Shown piece after piece: positions 19,951 through 63,939 of a stretch of 64,000 nucleotides of DNA. Origin of the DNA: Amoebidium appalachense (Eukaryota > Ichthyosporea); NCBI GenBank assembly GCA_963693365.1, contig CAVNZM010000003.1, forward strand, positions 4,030,001-4,094,000. Reading direction: 5' to 3'. A program made the translations under genes and the position numbers. The notes below the pieces were generated by a model. That model was not told the DNA's origin and searched no databases. It saw only the letters and a program-made list of their open reading frames with translations. Every line of letters begins with the position of its first letter. Within the stretch, counting starts at the first letter, position 1.

Positions 19951-20166
19951 GGGGGGGGTGGAGGATATACATACAGACGGAATCTTCTGGCAATGGAGGC
20001 GGAAATGAAGTGTCGTCCCATAGATTTCGTCACTTCCACCCACCCGACCTATCGTTCACATCACTTTCACTGGAAATCGGCCAAAGCGGCCCGTGATTTA
20101 TCACGGGCCGCGAGGCCGCACAACCAATCACAATCCTCAGATATGCACATGCTCGACGGGCCGGGG
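19509..20166. repeat. Intergenic C50/G73 homopolymer pair
   Basis: Downstream of the FN3-like gene there is unique sequence, then a C-run of about 50 (19809-19858), 18 bases, and a G-run of 73 (19877-19949). The two runs form a potential inverted repeat. No coding signal. Confidence 0.7.
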
Positions 20167-21776
20167 TGTGAAGTTGTAATCGTTGGTGAGTGAGAGAAGA
20201 AGAGTGGAACAAAGACGAGAGTTTGGTTGTGGAAGGAACCCCTGGCTTCAAGCCTGTTGCTCCGTTTTTATGCCTGCTGCGCCGAGTCGGGCTCTGCCCG
20301 CATTGGTCACCTAGCCGGATTAACTGGATAGATCGGCTAAGCCAATCATATTGGCATCACATGGTACGGGGTCAAGCAAGCTCGTCCCCGAGCTTGACAG
20401 TAAAGCAAAGTCTACATATAAACGTTTTGTTGGTTGTTGAAAAAAATTATAAACAGTTACATAGCACTCATACATGCATGCAGGCTGAGTTACGGTCTGC
20501 ATGTACGTGCAATAAAGGTGGGCACACTGGCATGTGCATAACGGTTGCTTACTCGGTAAAACCTCCAAAAGGCCTTTCAGCGTTCCATTTTCCCTGTGCC
20601 AACTAGTCTTTTGCTAGGGAGGGGTCACAGGTATAGGAGCCAGGTTTTCTAATAGTGTTGTCTCCAGAGTTGCTCCACTGACCGTCCTCGTCCTTGTTGC
20701 TGGCAATGGGACGATGTTGTAGTTGCTCTTGCCGTGGTGGTTGGGGTGTGTGAACTAGGGAAAGTCAGTGGTTAGAAGTGTTTATGTTGTGAACCTTGGT
20801 TGTTGATACTGAATAGGGCCAGAAGGGATGTTGACGGAAACAGGTGTTTCCAGGTGTGGTTGTGTGTGTGGTTAGGTTTGGTTAGTTGTGTTTTGTTGTT
20901 GCAAAGGGAAAGCACTGAGGGCAGAGTCGACGTGGGGTTCCAACCGGGCTGTTAGAGTCGTCGTTGTTTGTTTGTGCCCCTAAACCACGTTCCGCCAGCC
21001 CAGTGTAAGAGATAAAGGCTTCTTAGAAGTTGAAATAAACGGGTTATAGAGGTGGAAAAAAAGAAAGGGGGTGGCCGGTTGTTAACAAAGTTAGGTGGTA
21101 TCCGTGCATTGTAGTGATTTGCGATGTCTTCGAAAATGATTGCACTGTGGTTGATTGTCAATTGATTGAACTGATCGGATGAATGATTGATTTAGTGATG
21201 GTCATGGCAAAACATGAAAATGGTGGGTAAAATGTAAAAAGTGCAGCAAGAGCATGAATGAATGGCATGTTCTCGGTTTTTGATAAAGCTTGACTTTTGA
21301 AGATCTTTGAAAAAATGATGTGCACGCATCTGATGTGCAGACATGCAACATGGGCTGGAGAGAAACGAAAAACTTTTCTTGTGTAGGGCTGCAGTCTGGG
21401 GCTGGCGCGGGACCTGGTGCAGACAGAAGAGAAGCCAGGCGTAGAAGAAGAGCGCTCAGCAGGGCAGCGTAGCAGAGTTGTAGCGCAGCACGGGGCCCAT
21501 AGCGTGCTGATGGCTTGGTGATGTCCAGAGAAGGGCTCGAGGCAATGAAGCCTTCGAGGAGGAAAGACCTCTCTGCTACCATGTGAAGTTGTAATCGTTG
21601 TTGAGTGAGAGAAGAAGAGTGGAACAAAGACGAGAGTTTGGTTGTGGAAGGAACCCCTGGCTTCAAGCATGTTGCTCCGTTTTTATGCCTGCTGCGCCGA
21701 GTCGGGCTCTGCCCGCATTGGTCACCTAGCCGGATTAACTGGATAGATCGGCTAAGCCAATCATATTGGCATCACA
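20167..21776 (+). mobile_element. TRIM-type miniature LTR retroelement
   Basis: Two direct repeats of exactly 195 bases (20167-20361 and 21582-21776) differ at only two positions and flank about 1,220 bases. Each starts TG and ends CA, as LTRs do. The base after the first repeat opens TGGTACGGGG, consistent with a primer-binding site pairing with a tRNA 3' CCA end. A purine-rich GAGGAGGAAAGA (about 21556) lies just before the second repeat. GGGG on both outer sides is compatible with a short target duplication, but the right flank is a G-run so this is weak. The interior has no gag or pol frame, so the element would be non-autonomous. Two differences in 195 bases imply a recent insertion. Confidence 0.75.
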
Positions 21777-48024
<26,248 letters not shown>

Positions 48025-49104
48025 AATGCGACGGATGGAGTTTGTTGTATCGTGCCCCCTTCCTCCCCCCCCCCCCCCCCCCCCCCCCTCCCCCCCTCTC
48101 TCCTCCCCCCCCCCCCCCCCCCCCTTGTTTTTGATGTTTGTGTGGGTGGGTGGGTGGGTGTGGGTGTGGGTGGGTGGGTGGGTGTGGGTATAAATGTGAA
48201 ACTATACCTTCGTTACTGCACTCTTACCGTTTTTAATCGTCTGCGAGAAAAAGAAAAAGACGTCCGACATCAATTCGGCTTCTACCCAAATGGCATGGGG
48301 TTTTAGCGGCTAAGGTATGTACAGTTAAAATTTTATAAAACCACGTGAGTTTTATTCATAATAATCGGCAGTGGTGCTGATTAGCGATTGAGACTAAACA
48401 GAGATACTATTCTGTTTACGTTTTTTCAAGTCAATGCGAGTACAAAAATATAATGTTTGGGTTATCTCATACTAACTGGTATTTCTAATATTATAAATAT
48501 ATATAACTATCGACTGCATGGATTGGAGCGTGGCAAAAAGTGAATCTCCTCTTATAGATTGGCAACTCTCATCTTAATCCATTTTCCGTTTTCGGATAGC
48601 TGGTGATCCGATTACTGATCAGAATAACTGATGGCCCCCTGTCACTTTTGAGGTGTGTTACCTTCTCGTTTTTTCACTTGCTTCGTGATACTGGGTGTAA
48701 AAAGATCAACCGCACCATTACTAATGAAACTACGTTGAATTCTAGCGTGACATTCCCTTAGGGGATTCAAAAATGTATAGTGAGCATTAATAAGGATAAG
48801 TAGTACAGCCTCATGATATGCAATTCAATCACCAGGTATTAAAGAAAAAACCGTGTATGTGTTTGCATCAGTTTTACCAACACACGTGTAGGTTTTGTCT
48901 TGATTATCCCATTAAACCTAGCAGTTGTAATCATTAAGTGTTGGTTAGCTAGTTTCCATAAATTAACTCATTCAAGCCTTACTAAGCCTAATGGATATAA
49001 TGTGTAAATATTCAATGGGTAATTACATTGAACTGATAGGTAGTTGGTTGTATCTATTACCCTCCTTACTCATATGCATACTTTCCATCTTTTTCATTCA
49101 AAAA

Positions 49105-49192
<88 letters not shown>

Positions 49193-49230
49193 TTGTGGTT
49201 GTGGTGGGTTGGTGGGTGGGTGTGTGTGTG

Positions 49231-49273
<43 letters not shown>

Positions 49274-49707
49274 AACAGCGTGCAATATGTAGTTGATACA
49301 ACCTGGGGTATGAATGAGCGATATGTAACTGCTTTCTCAGGGCTGCAACTATAAATATTATGACGGTGATAATGGTTCACTATGTACATGTGAGGGTTGG
49401 TCACTTACGGATATATCTCAATATATGCTAACCAATTAGGTAACACGGAACACGAGAGATCGTGTTCTATGTAAACGTCTTAATAATAATCAAAGGCACG
49501 GTCCGTACGTCGAGGTATGATGATATGATATTGTGTTATTGTGATAGGTTGGCGTGAACGGATTTCAACCATCCAATCATGTGGTCGGATTAAATTAAAA
49601 AAAAGTTAGCACGAGTTTGTGTACATTTGCCTGATCAGAACGTCGACGAATCAAAAAATAAACCTCTTGGGCCGGGACCTGGTAAAGGCACATGTGAACT
49701 ATTTGAA
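48025..49707. other. Intergenic region downstream of phospholipase D
   Basis: C-runs and a (GGGT)n block close to the phospholipase D stop, then about 700 bases of unique AT-rich sequence (48200-49090), a (GT)n-(G)n tract (49107-49272) and more unique sequence. No coding signal found. Confidence 0.55.
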
Positions 49708-49930
49708 TTAAGGAGAAAGGGTTCAAAACAGGCTACGGGCGCTGTCAGACTAGCGAAATTTAGCCGCCGCCGGCTAAGATTGCTATGTGGTATGTGACGT
49801 TTACCGGTTTACTACTATATATGGTGGTAAATCTGTGTGATGTCATATATCATAGCAATTTTAGCCGGCGGCGGTTATATTTTGCTAGTCTGACAGGGTA
49901 CTACGTCTGTTTTGAACCCTTTCTCCTTAA
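49708..49930. mobile_element. Fold-back MITE, 223 bp, TTAA ends
   Basis: The left end TTAAGGAGAAAGGGTTCAAA is an exact reverse complement of the right end. The inner parts also pair (CTGTCAGACTAGC near 49754 with GCTAGTCTGACAG near 49896; GCCGCCGCCGGCTAA with TTAGCCGGCGGCGG), giving arms of roughly 95 bases around a short AT-rich centre. TTAA at both edges would suit a piggyBac-type target duplication, with terminal repeats starting GGAGAAAGGG. No coding capacity. Confidence 0.8.
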
Positions 49931-50067
49931 AGGAACACCCACTCAGAATTTCGGCTAGATGAGTGCTGTGTGTCCACAGAGATATCCTGCAGCAGGAATA
50001 GATAGATAGTATTACGCACGCTTTATGAGAGAGTGAGAGAGCCGGGGAGGGAGAGAGAGAGAGAGAG

Positions 50068-50099
<32 letters not shown>

Positions 50100-50172
50100 T
50101 GTGTGTGTGTGTGTGTGTGTGTGTGCCTGTGTGTGAGTGTCCGTGTGATACTGTGCGTGTGACGTGTGTGTG

Positions 50173-50243
<71 letters not shown>

Positions 50244-50315
50244 AGCGATAATATATCGTGCGTGACTGCACGTGTGCGTGCGCGTCGCTGGTCTAGTGGG
50301 TGGGTGGGTGGCGGG

Positions 50316-50346
<31 letters not shown>

Positions 50347-52379
50347 TTTGTTTCACCGGTCGGTGAGTAGGCCTGGGTGCGTTCGTGGGTTGGGGTGGGG
50401 GGTGTTTGGGGGCTTTTTTCACCTAACCTGGCCAGTTCTTTGTTTCGCCTAGGCTTTTGTCAGTGAGTTGGCTTTTTTTTTTCTCCTGAAAAAATTCATG
50501 CACCCTGAGTGACAAGCTTGCACGTGCTCAATTTTTACTACTGCATGCAGGCATACACGTGTAGAATGCCACACACTGACACTAGCTGTGTCATCATGAT
50601 GATGTCGAAACGCACACGACCGGCACAAACAAGCTACAAATTCCCCCCCCGTGTCACACACACCGCGTCACACACACAACACGAGACTGAACACATGCGC
50701 ATGACATTGTGCAGGCAAACACCGTTGGCAACACACACATGCACACACAGTTCCCACAAAGAGAGAAAGACACACACACACACACACACACACGTACACA
50801 CGTACACGCGTGTACACACACAGACACACGTCTGCGTACACACACAGATATGGTGTCACATACACGCATGTGCTCACTAACTAATTATTCACGATGTAGC
50901 ACTCGGTGAGAGTTTGAGACACATGCTCGGAGGCCGGGGCCATCGACCCACTGACATTTGCAGATGATAATTGTTTTTGTTTTGTTTGATAGACGTCGCA
51001 ATAGATAGAAAAGCCCACCCACGTTTACGCGATTCATGTGGCACGATGCGTCACGATGTGGACGCGCACTGACCCATGCCGTGTTCGTGTGATCATCACG
51101 CTGCGGATGATCACCGTGGCGGCCGAAGATCAGCGCCTGTTACACCACCACGTGTACAATCATTTGTTGACACAAAAATAGATTATGAAGGCTTATTAAC
51201 TTACTTTTTAGCTTAATGGTTCCATATTCTTTATTTCTGTATAAAGTTTTGCCATGATTTCTTTCTCTTTTTTTCTTTGTAAACTTTGAATGCGATACCG
51301 TACGCGCCGGCAGCTTCAAAGTTGCTTGTTCGGAAGTTCGCCGCCTCTGAGCAACGGTCGTGCGGCCAAAATGCGGGTGCCTGGAGGGTTTTTTTATACG
51401 CCTAAAACGCCAAAATTCACATAAACGTATGGTTGGGTACAGTTTATAGTATAAGATATAGGCATTAGTTCAACAGCATATACATCCGCTTTCCCTTGGG
51501 TCCACTCGAAAAAAATTCCGTGCGTTGTATAGTTCAAACCCTGTCCGTGGGCAGGCCAAACAACGACCAATCAACGAGCCTGAGAATTAGACTCAAAGAT
51601 GATTGGTCCGGAACATTGACTTAATCTGCGAAAAAGGTTAATTTTATGTCGTTTCATTGGCTGCTTGAAATAGGCCATGGCAACCAGATCTACGGTTCCT
51701 GGCAGGCCTGCTGCGAGCCTGCGACTGGGCTTTTGTCATGCAGCCAATACCTATTTGATTTGATAGCAACCGTCGACGCAGAACTGGGCAAATGATGTTG
51801 TATCACGAGTTTCCTTCGTATACTTGGCAGTGTGCATCGGTAACTGGTTGAAATGCACTTATTCAAATAAAGATGAGCCATTACCCATGCTAATCGCATG
51901 GAATTCAAAGGAATGGTTCCGGGGGCCTTTGGTAACGCATGGAATAAATGCCTCGCCAATACAGTCGTGGTCTTTTGCACATGTAAATTGCTCGAGTGAT
52001 GATGTAGTCACGTAGCCCCTCTAATTTGATACGGCCCACTTATTATTTAGTAAAAACTCATAACAGTGGAGAAAATAGAATTTGCATATATAAGAGGTGA
52101 GTGGCTGCGAACTAAAGGTCAGGAAAACCTGGCCCTTGTGTACATGCGTGAAAAGGCGTCAGACTCGATCGCCTTCCGAGGAAAAGCAAAAAAAAGGCGC
52201 AGTTCCAAAAGATTTGCCCTGCTTTCCAAAGAATGTGGTACTTAGGAAAGCATGACGTGATTGGATTACTAGATAGCCAATCAAATATTGACCAATAGGA
52301 TACACCCATGCGAGAATACTGATATAAATCTAAAAGCCTGACGGTGACCTCTTGCAACTCACGGTCAGTTATAGATTTG
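49931..52379. other. Intergenic region with GA/GT arrays; no gene seen
   Basis: (GA)n and (GT)n at 50030-50241, a G-run (50319-50344), a CA-rich segment (50640-50850), then about 1,500 bases of unique sequence with several CCAAT/ATTGG motifs. Short frames (51690-51980, 51824-52015, 52112-52357) lack recognisable features. Confidence 0.5.
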
Positions 52380-53018
52380 GGGGTTTATGCACTTTGTATT
52401 GCTGCGGACATCGTCAGGGGCTCAGCCTCACTTGACGGCCTACTGCGTTTTCCAGCGCAGCCAATCAAATGCAGCTAGTGACTTATCGACACTGTATGCA
52501 ATAAAACAACCCTAGTATAGATTATGGAGAAGCCTCTGAGAAGCTAGCATTGGTAGCTCCGAGAGAAAGTTAGGACACCGTATCACAATATCCTACTGTG
52601 CAGCATTAATAAGGTGATCTAACACGGTCATTTTATAACGGATATACTGGGGGAGAGAAGTAGAAAAGAGAATAAGCCGCCCATAACCTCCGGTTCTACC
52701 ACATTAGCTAACAGGTCACACTTATTGATAGATATGCATCCGCGAGTAAACCGCCCCCCACACATATACACATACGAGCAGGAGACACCAAAAACCAACT
52801 ACAACGTCAAGACATAATCATCTTTGCATATTTATACGACACAACATCATGAATAAACGAATCTATATCTAGGAGCGAGATTGTCTAACCGTATCCGCCA
52901 TATAGGCTACTAGTAGTTGTTGGTGTTTTTGCTGACCTAACACTGGGAGGGACTCGACACGTAAAGTAAAAAGGTATCTATCATCAGCCATAGACGTAAA
53001 ACTATTCATAGTCACACT
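52380..53018 (-). mobile_element. Inverted, degenerate copy of the 13.3-kb LINE-like element
   Basis: Reverse-complement match to 13330-13987 across almost its whole length. Shared blocks include the coding patch GQQKHQxLLVAYMADTVR, the CCAATCAAATGCAGCTAGTGA segment read on +, and the 3' end GATGTCCGC...GCATAAACCCCC. The reading frame is broken by a stop soon after VAYMADTVRQSRS and by small indels, so it is a dead copy. Confidence 0.75.
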
Positions 53019-53780
53019 ATGCATGGTCCAGCCGTACCTCCGGTGGAGTCGCCAGCCACTCCGCATATCGCTCGACAATGGGCAGAGACGATGTGGAAGT
53101 CAAGAGGTAGAAGGGCGAGTCCGGCATAGATTTCTTCAAATGCAAGCTAGGCTCTTTCAGCTATAACCTTCAATTCACATACTTTTTTCATGAAACAAGT
53201 AACACTGTAAATACATGATGTGGGATCAGTCGCACTTGTGTGGGTGATTCATCATCATCCGCCAGCGTGCGGTACGACGTCACGCATGGGTCGCCTCAAG
53301 GCTGCGGGTTCCGAATCTTCCGAATGTTATTTATTTACTGTAGCTACGAAATAGACAAAGCAAACGCTTCATATCGCCCGGTGGTGACCAAAATGAAGTA
53401 TATATTACGTTTTCGCCAACAACATCGTCGTTACGAAAGTGTAGAAAATTGATTGCCACGCCTGGGGCTCATTCCAGTAGACTCATTCCAGCGCGCGCCG
53501 AATGTTTTGGTTTGCTCGACCAATCAAACGATAGGGTTTGGCATCGGTGCGTTCCTTGCCGCAGCTCGCGCCTCCAAATAAAAGCAAAAGGCGGTCATCC
53601 TGAGCCGCCCATTCTAAACAAAACACTCCGAGTGGCAGACAAAACAAACGAACTGATAGTGCCGAAAGTCACTGAAGACAAAACGAAAAACGTTTGTCAG
53701 AGTTAGTTAAAAGGCAGAGAAATATAGATAAAGTAACGTTTTTTAGCTGGGCTCCCATTTTACAAGCAAAGTTTTTGAAA
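53019..53780 (+). promoter_or_regulatory. Upstream region of the C2H2 gene with CCAAT and TATA-like boxes
   Basis: CCAAT lies at 53520-53524 and an AAATAAAAG element about 57 bases later (53576-53584). They are 200-260 bases upstream of the start codon, a plausible spacing for a core promoter and 5' UTR. The rest of the interval has no supported gene. Confidence 0.35.
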
Positions 53781-54563
53781 ATGTTGACACAACAGCTTCC
53801 TCCCCGCCACAACCTGAGCGGCATGGGTTACAGCACAGACAACAAAATTCACTATCTCCCATATGTTTTCAGCCCACCCCTCACCCCTGCAAACCACCCC
53901 AACTCCAACGCGCACCACCACCAACCACACGGCGTTCTCCGCCGATGCGTAAACGTTGCCCTTCCATACGGTGCCTGCCTTCCAGCAGGCGTTAGTGCCA
54001 TTCACAAGCAGCCACGCAAGCGACGAAGCATCAAGGAGCTTAGTCGTGGTTATTATTGCCAGGAACATGGGTGCCCCAAGCGTTACGAGGAATGGAGGTC
54101 CCTCCAGGCGCATTGCTGGGCAAAGCACCAACAAAGAGTGCGCAAGAACGAGAAAAAGTGGCACATTCCCAACCCCACAGCAGATTACACTGCCGAGGAG
54201 CAAGGATTCGGCACACCGGAAGCCACCCCTAAGTCCAGCATGACCGATCTCGACGACATTGTTTACGCAGCAAACTGCGGGCGTGATTTCTCACCTGCAC
54301 CCGTGTCTTCCGCCCCCTCCTACGCCTACTCGCCCGCAAACACGCAGGTGTCGCCCGCTGCGTCCAGCCCCCTTGTCAGCTGGTCATCCCCCGCTGATGT
54401 TTGCTTTGTTCCCAAGAGTGAACAGCAAGGTTTCGAGAACATGAGTGATAGCATGGCTCTTGGGGCTCTTGATGAGAAGGAGGGATCTTCTTTGGAGGTC
54501 GACTTTGGCCAGCTCGACTCGCTATTTTTGCAAATACAGCGCGTGCTGTCGGAGGTTCACTAA
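53781..54563 (+). CDS. Single-C2H2 zinc-finger protein, probable transcription regulator
   Basis: Uninterrupted frame of 260 residues from the first ATG (MLTQQLPPRH). The finger YYCQEHGCPKRYEEWRSLQ has ligands Cys93, Cys98, His111 and His116 (C-x4-C-x12-H-x4-H). A basic stretch KQPRKRRS (about 77-84) just before it is a likely nuclear signal and DNA contact. The N-terminal 75 residues are Pro/His/Asn-rich. The C-terminal 140 are Ser/Pro/Ala-rich with acidic patches (SMTDLDDIVY, LEVDFGQLDSLFLQIQRVL), as in activation domains. One finger is few for sequence-specific binding, so it may act as a dimer or cofactor. Intronless with balanced codon use. The frame is open somewhat upstream but has no earlier ATG. 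Target genes unknown. Confidence 0.85.
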   Translation: MLTQQLPPRHNLSGMGYSTDNKIHYLPYVFSPPLTPANHPNSNAHHHQPHGVLRRCVNVALPYGACLPAGVSAIHKQPRKRRSIKELSRGYYCQEHGCPKRYEEWRSLQAHCWAKHQQRVRKNEKKWHIPNPTADYTAEEQGFGTPEATPKSSMTDLDDIVYAANCGRDFSPAPVSSAPSYAYSPANTQVSPAASSPLVSWSSPADVCFVPKSEQQGFENMSDSMALGALDEKEGSSLEVDFGQLDSLFLQIQRVLSEVH

Positions 54564-54974
54564 TTGAGGTTGATGAAAAACTGAGCTGATGCTTTACATC
54601 GCTATATGTATTTCACGAGTTGTATGCTGTAATGGTCAATAATTACCTTGAGCAAAGTCTGTGACTCGCCTTAGTTAAAGTTGAATGAGCATGTTTATCC
54701 AAAGATCCCATTCTCGCAAGTATGAAAACAGAAATTATGATACGATATGAACAACCTGGCGAGACTTACCTCTCCAGAGCTAAAAAAATACTGCTTCTGT
54801 TGAGCAACATAACGTAAAAAAAAGGGTAGTAGCGAGAAATGAAGGTAGAGAAAATATGAGCCGCAGCCGCACTTACCAACATAGACAGTTGGTCCCGCTG
54901 CATGGCCAGTGTTGTAATCTTAAAAACAAAATAAAATTAACTCAAAGATATCAAAAATATGATTTGGCTTGCAG
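54564..54974 (-). other. Possible minus-strand micro-exons
   Basis: Two perfect GTAAGT donors read on the minus strand. One follows 54877-54918 (ITTLAMQRDQLSML, acceptor TTTTTAAG) and one follows 54770-54796 (KQYFFSSGE, acceptor GCTCAACAG). Both are phase 0. The first peptide is faintly SNARE-like, but there are no supporting neighbours. Otherwise this is the 3' flank of the zinc-finger gene. Confidence 0.25.
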
Positions 54975-55051
54975 ATCCCACAAAACACACTGTTCACCAA
55001 AAGAGTCCTCTCTAATCTAACTGAAGGAAATTTTGATAGTAACATCCCCTC

Positions 55052-55083
<32 letters not shown>

Positions 55084-56383
55084 CTCTCTCCAGACACACA
55101 CACACTCTCTCTCTGTCTCTCTCTCTCTCAAAACTTCTTCCGTCTTCCAAAAAGGCGGCGATATGGAATATGACTGTAAATGGCATATAGCATGAAATTT
55201 CTTGCCAGCAAGCATTTTGGCCAGGCTGGCCGTCCAAATGTACACACTTCTGACCGCTGCCAGCGCAAATTCATACGATGTGGGAGGGCGGAGAGTGTTT
55301 TTGCCTGGCCCGGGTCCCTCCCCCTGCCACGTGCGACTGTGGCCTCAGCCGCCGTATGATCAACTATACTCTAGCCGCTAGAGTCAAGGGTATGAGTTGG
55401 CGCGTGAGCAGTCGCTTCGAAAGGAAAGTTTTGTCGGCTTTGAAAAATAAGAGCTGCCTCCAAAGGTAGCAGCCCCGCCCCTGGCTTTGTTCATGATATG
55501 AAAATATGATGCAAGTGTACATGTGTGGGTGACGCAGTATACATAACTATATAAGGCAACTGTCCAAAATTGCAAAGGCGTCAAGTCGGGGTATACGCGT
55601 ACGTGTCCCTTGTTTAGGGCCGAACCAGAACAGCAGAATTGTTCTAACCAGAACTGTACGAGTCTGGTTGCCGCTAAAATAATGTTGTAACATTTAAAGC
55701 AAGCATGATAGCCTGTTTGGGCCCGATTGATTATTCAGTGCACAGCTTTCATTATGTCATTCCCTCTGGCAAACCCGGTAGAGGTCACCCGCAACCGGTC
55801 AACCTATGGTATGAATATATACGAATGTATATCATAGTATATGCCACTTGCGGGTGAACCCTTCGGTGACACGACATTGTCCCCAAGGATATGCACATAA
55901 ACAATGATGCAAGTAACCTTATGTTTATGGTGATATACTGCACGGTCATGAAGAATACTTTAAATGAAAATGAACACCCACCATCTGATCGACTAAAGAG
56001 AGGAAGAAAACAAACCGCCGTTCAACTTGAAAACGCAAAGCGGCAGATTGTTGCTGAACAACTGATTGTTTGTGCATGGTAATCCCCCCTGCCCCCCCCC
56101 CCTCCCCCCTCTTCCCCCCTCCACCCCCACCCACCCCCCTCCCCCCCCCCCCCCCCTCCCCCCCCCCCCCCCCCCCCCCTCTCTCTCTCTCTTGGTACCC
56201 ACAGCCTGAATTACTAGAAGAAAGCCCATAACACCAATAATTGAATTTTAATACACTCATTCTGCTCACTGGTTGCTGCCATTTCCATTTGATATCTACA
56301 AAGGTCTTGAAGTTCGGGAAGAAAGAAAAGATGGCCGACTTATTCTGGAAATGGAGGGAGGGGGGGAGGGGGGTAGGGGGAAA

Positions 56384-56419
<36 letters not shown>

Positions 56420-56620
56420 GCGGAGGGGAAAGACTGAGGAGGGGGAGGGGGGAAGGGGGGAGTGGGGGGAGGGGGGGGGGGGGGGGTGTGAAGGGGAATC
56501 GAATCCGGGAAAGGGGGAGGGGTGGTACATGTCTAGAAGCTTGCATTATAAAAAAAGGGGAGGCTAATCTCGTGGTGGTGGTGGTGAAGGTGGTTATGGT
56601 GGTGGTGGTGGTGGGGGCAA

Positions 56621-56657
<37 letters not shown>

Positions 56658-57005
56658 CATGTAGTTCGATTCGGATATAAAGTTTATACTTAGTAACCCG
56701 TAATTACTTGCGCATTACTATAGAAATTTGAGCAGTCACTCCCTGTGTGAATGTGCACGAGTGATACCAATTAACGGCGTGAGTGGTACTGTGTACACGT
56801 GTTTTTGTGTGCACGTGTGTTCATGTGTGTGCATACATGTGTGTGTGTGTGTGTGTGCACGTGTGTGTGTGTGTGCGTGCGTGTGTCTGCGCCAATGTGC
56901 CGTGCATGTTTGTTGATCAGCAAGGACGTCGAATTAGTTACAGTAACTGAGTCTGGCAGGAACTTCATCTGCATGCTCCCCTTGGGGATCCGAAAGGGGA
57001 GAGGG

Positions 57006-57038
<33 letters not shown>

Positions 57039-57343
57039 AGGGGGGGGGACATATATCAAACCAGGCACGTGCAACATTAAGGTCTTATATGGCGCCATGA
57101 CACTGTCCTTTTCGTCTCCGTGTGACCCCCCTCCCCCCCCTCCCCCCTCCTCCCCCGCCGTGCCGCTTGATCCGGAATTCAGCGCTCATTGGTTTTTTCA
57201 TTATTGCATAAATATTAAAAATTTCTGATGAATGAGTTTCTTTCCAGATTATAGTCCTCATGCGCCACTGGCGGTTGAAGTCGGAATGTATTGATGCAGA
57301 GGGAAGCATAGTGCAGCTGCCGCAAAATGAAGTCCGATTTTAA
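54975..57343 (+). CDS. Candidate multi-exon gene of unknown function
   Basis: Several pieces look coding between poly(C)/poly(G) tracts. 54975-55038 follows GGCTTGCAG and reads IPQNTLFTKRVLSNLTEGNF. A piece ending at 56078 (donor GGTAATC) reads ENAKRQIVAEQLIV. A piece from 56304 reads GLEVREERKDGRLILEMEG. 56921-57000 reads KDVELVTVTESGRNFICMLP. 57248-57343, after TTTCTTTCCAG, reads IIVLMRHWRLKSECIDAEGS and ends at TAA. Amino-acid composition is ordinary and unlike the surrounding repeats. The internal borders and phases are not resolved, and the 56.9-kb piece also has a fair minus-strand reading, so the model is provisional. Confidence 0.35.
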
Positions 57344-57623
57344 TTTGAACAAAAAAGAATTAAAAATATATCACCCAGAACAGACTTGATGTACAAAATA
57401 CGTGTGGATGTGTGCAAATGCACATGTCATTGAGAACTATTTACTCGCCAGGATACGTATGTACAAAATGACAAGATATCAATGAATATCTATTCCTCGG
57501 CACAAGGGGTTTTTTAATGTGGACACAATCCACACATCGCATGTAGGGATGCTTTGAGGCAAGGGTATGAATGGGCTCAGGGTCTTATGGTCATGCGGGC
57601 GTGTGCTTGTGTGTCCGTGTGTG

Positions 57624-57654
57624 TACGTGTGTGTGTGTGAACGTGTGTGTGTGC

Positions 57655-57723
<69 letters not shown>
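57624..57723 (+). repeat. (GT)n array
   Basis: About 75 bases of pure (GT)n with GT-like flanks, between the candidate gene and the 3' end of the minus-strand coiled-coil gene. Confidence 0.9.
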
Positions 57724-57727
<4 letters not shown>

Positions 57728-57910
57728 GTGTGTGTGTGATACATGTGCTGTGTCTGTGCATGAGTGCACACAATCATGGATAATCGTCCATAAAAACGTT
57801 TTTGCATGATTCGACGACCTTGGCACAAACAACCAGTTCTAGATTCAATATACACAACCTCGAATATAAAACATGCATAATGATAATATAAGGTTACACT
57901 GTGATTTGTC

Positions 57911-63934
<6,024 letters not shown>

Positions 63935-63939
63935 CTGAT

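Noticed and set aside
20362-21581. Gag or polymerase remnants inside the LTR-like element
   Set aside because: No frame over about 170 codons and no protease, reverse-transcriptase or integrase motif on either strand.
54770-54918. SNARE-like micro-exons on the minus strand
   Set aside because: Donors are excellent but the peptides are 14 and 9 residues, similarity is only impressionistic, and no flanking exons were found. Listed only as a low-confidence feature.
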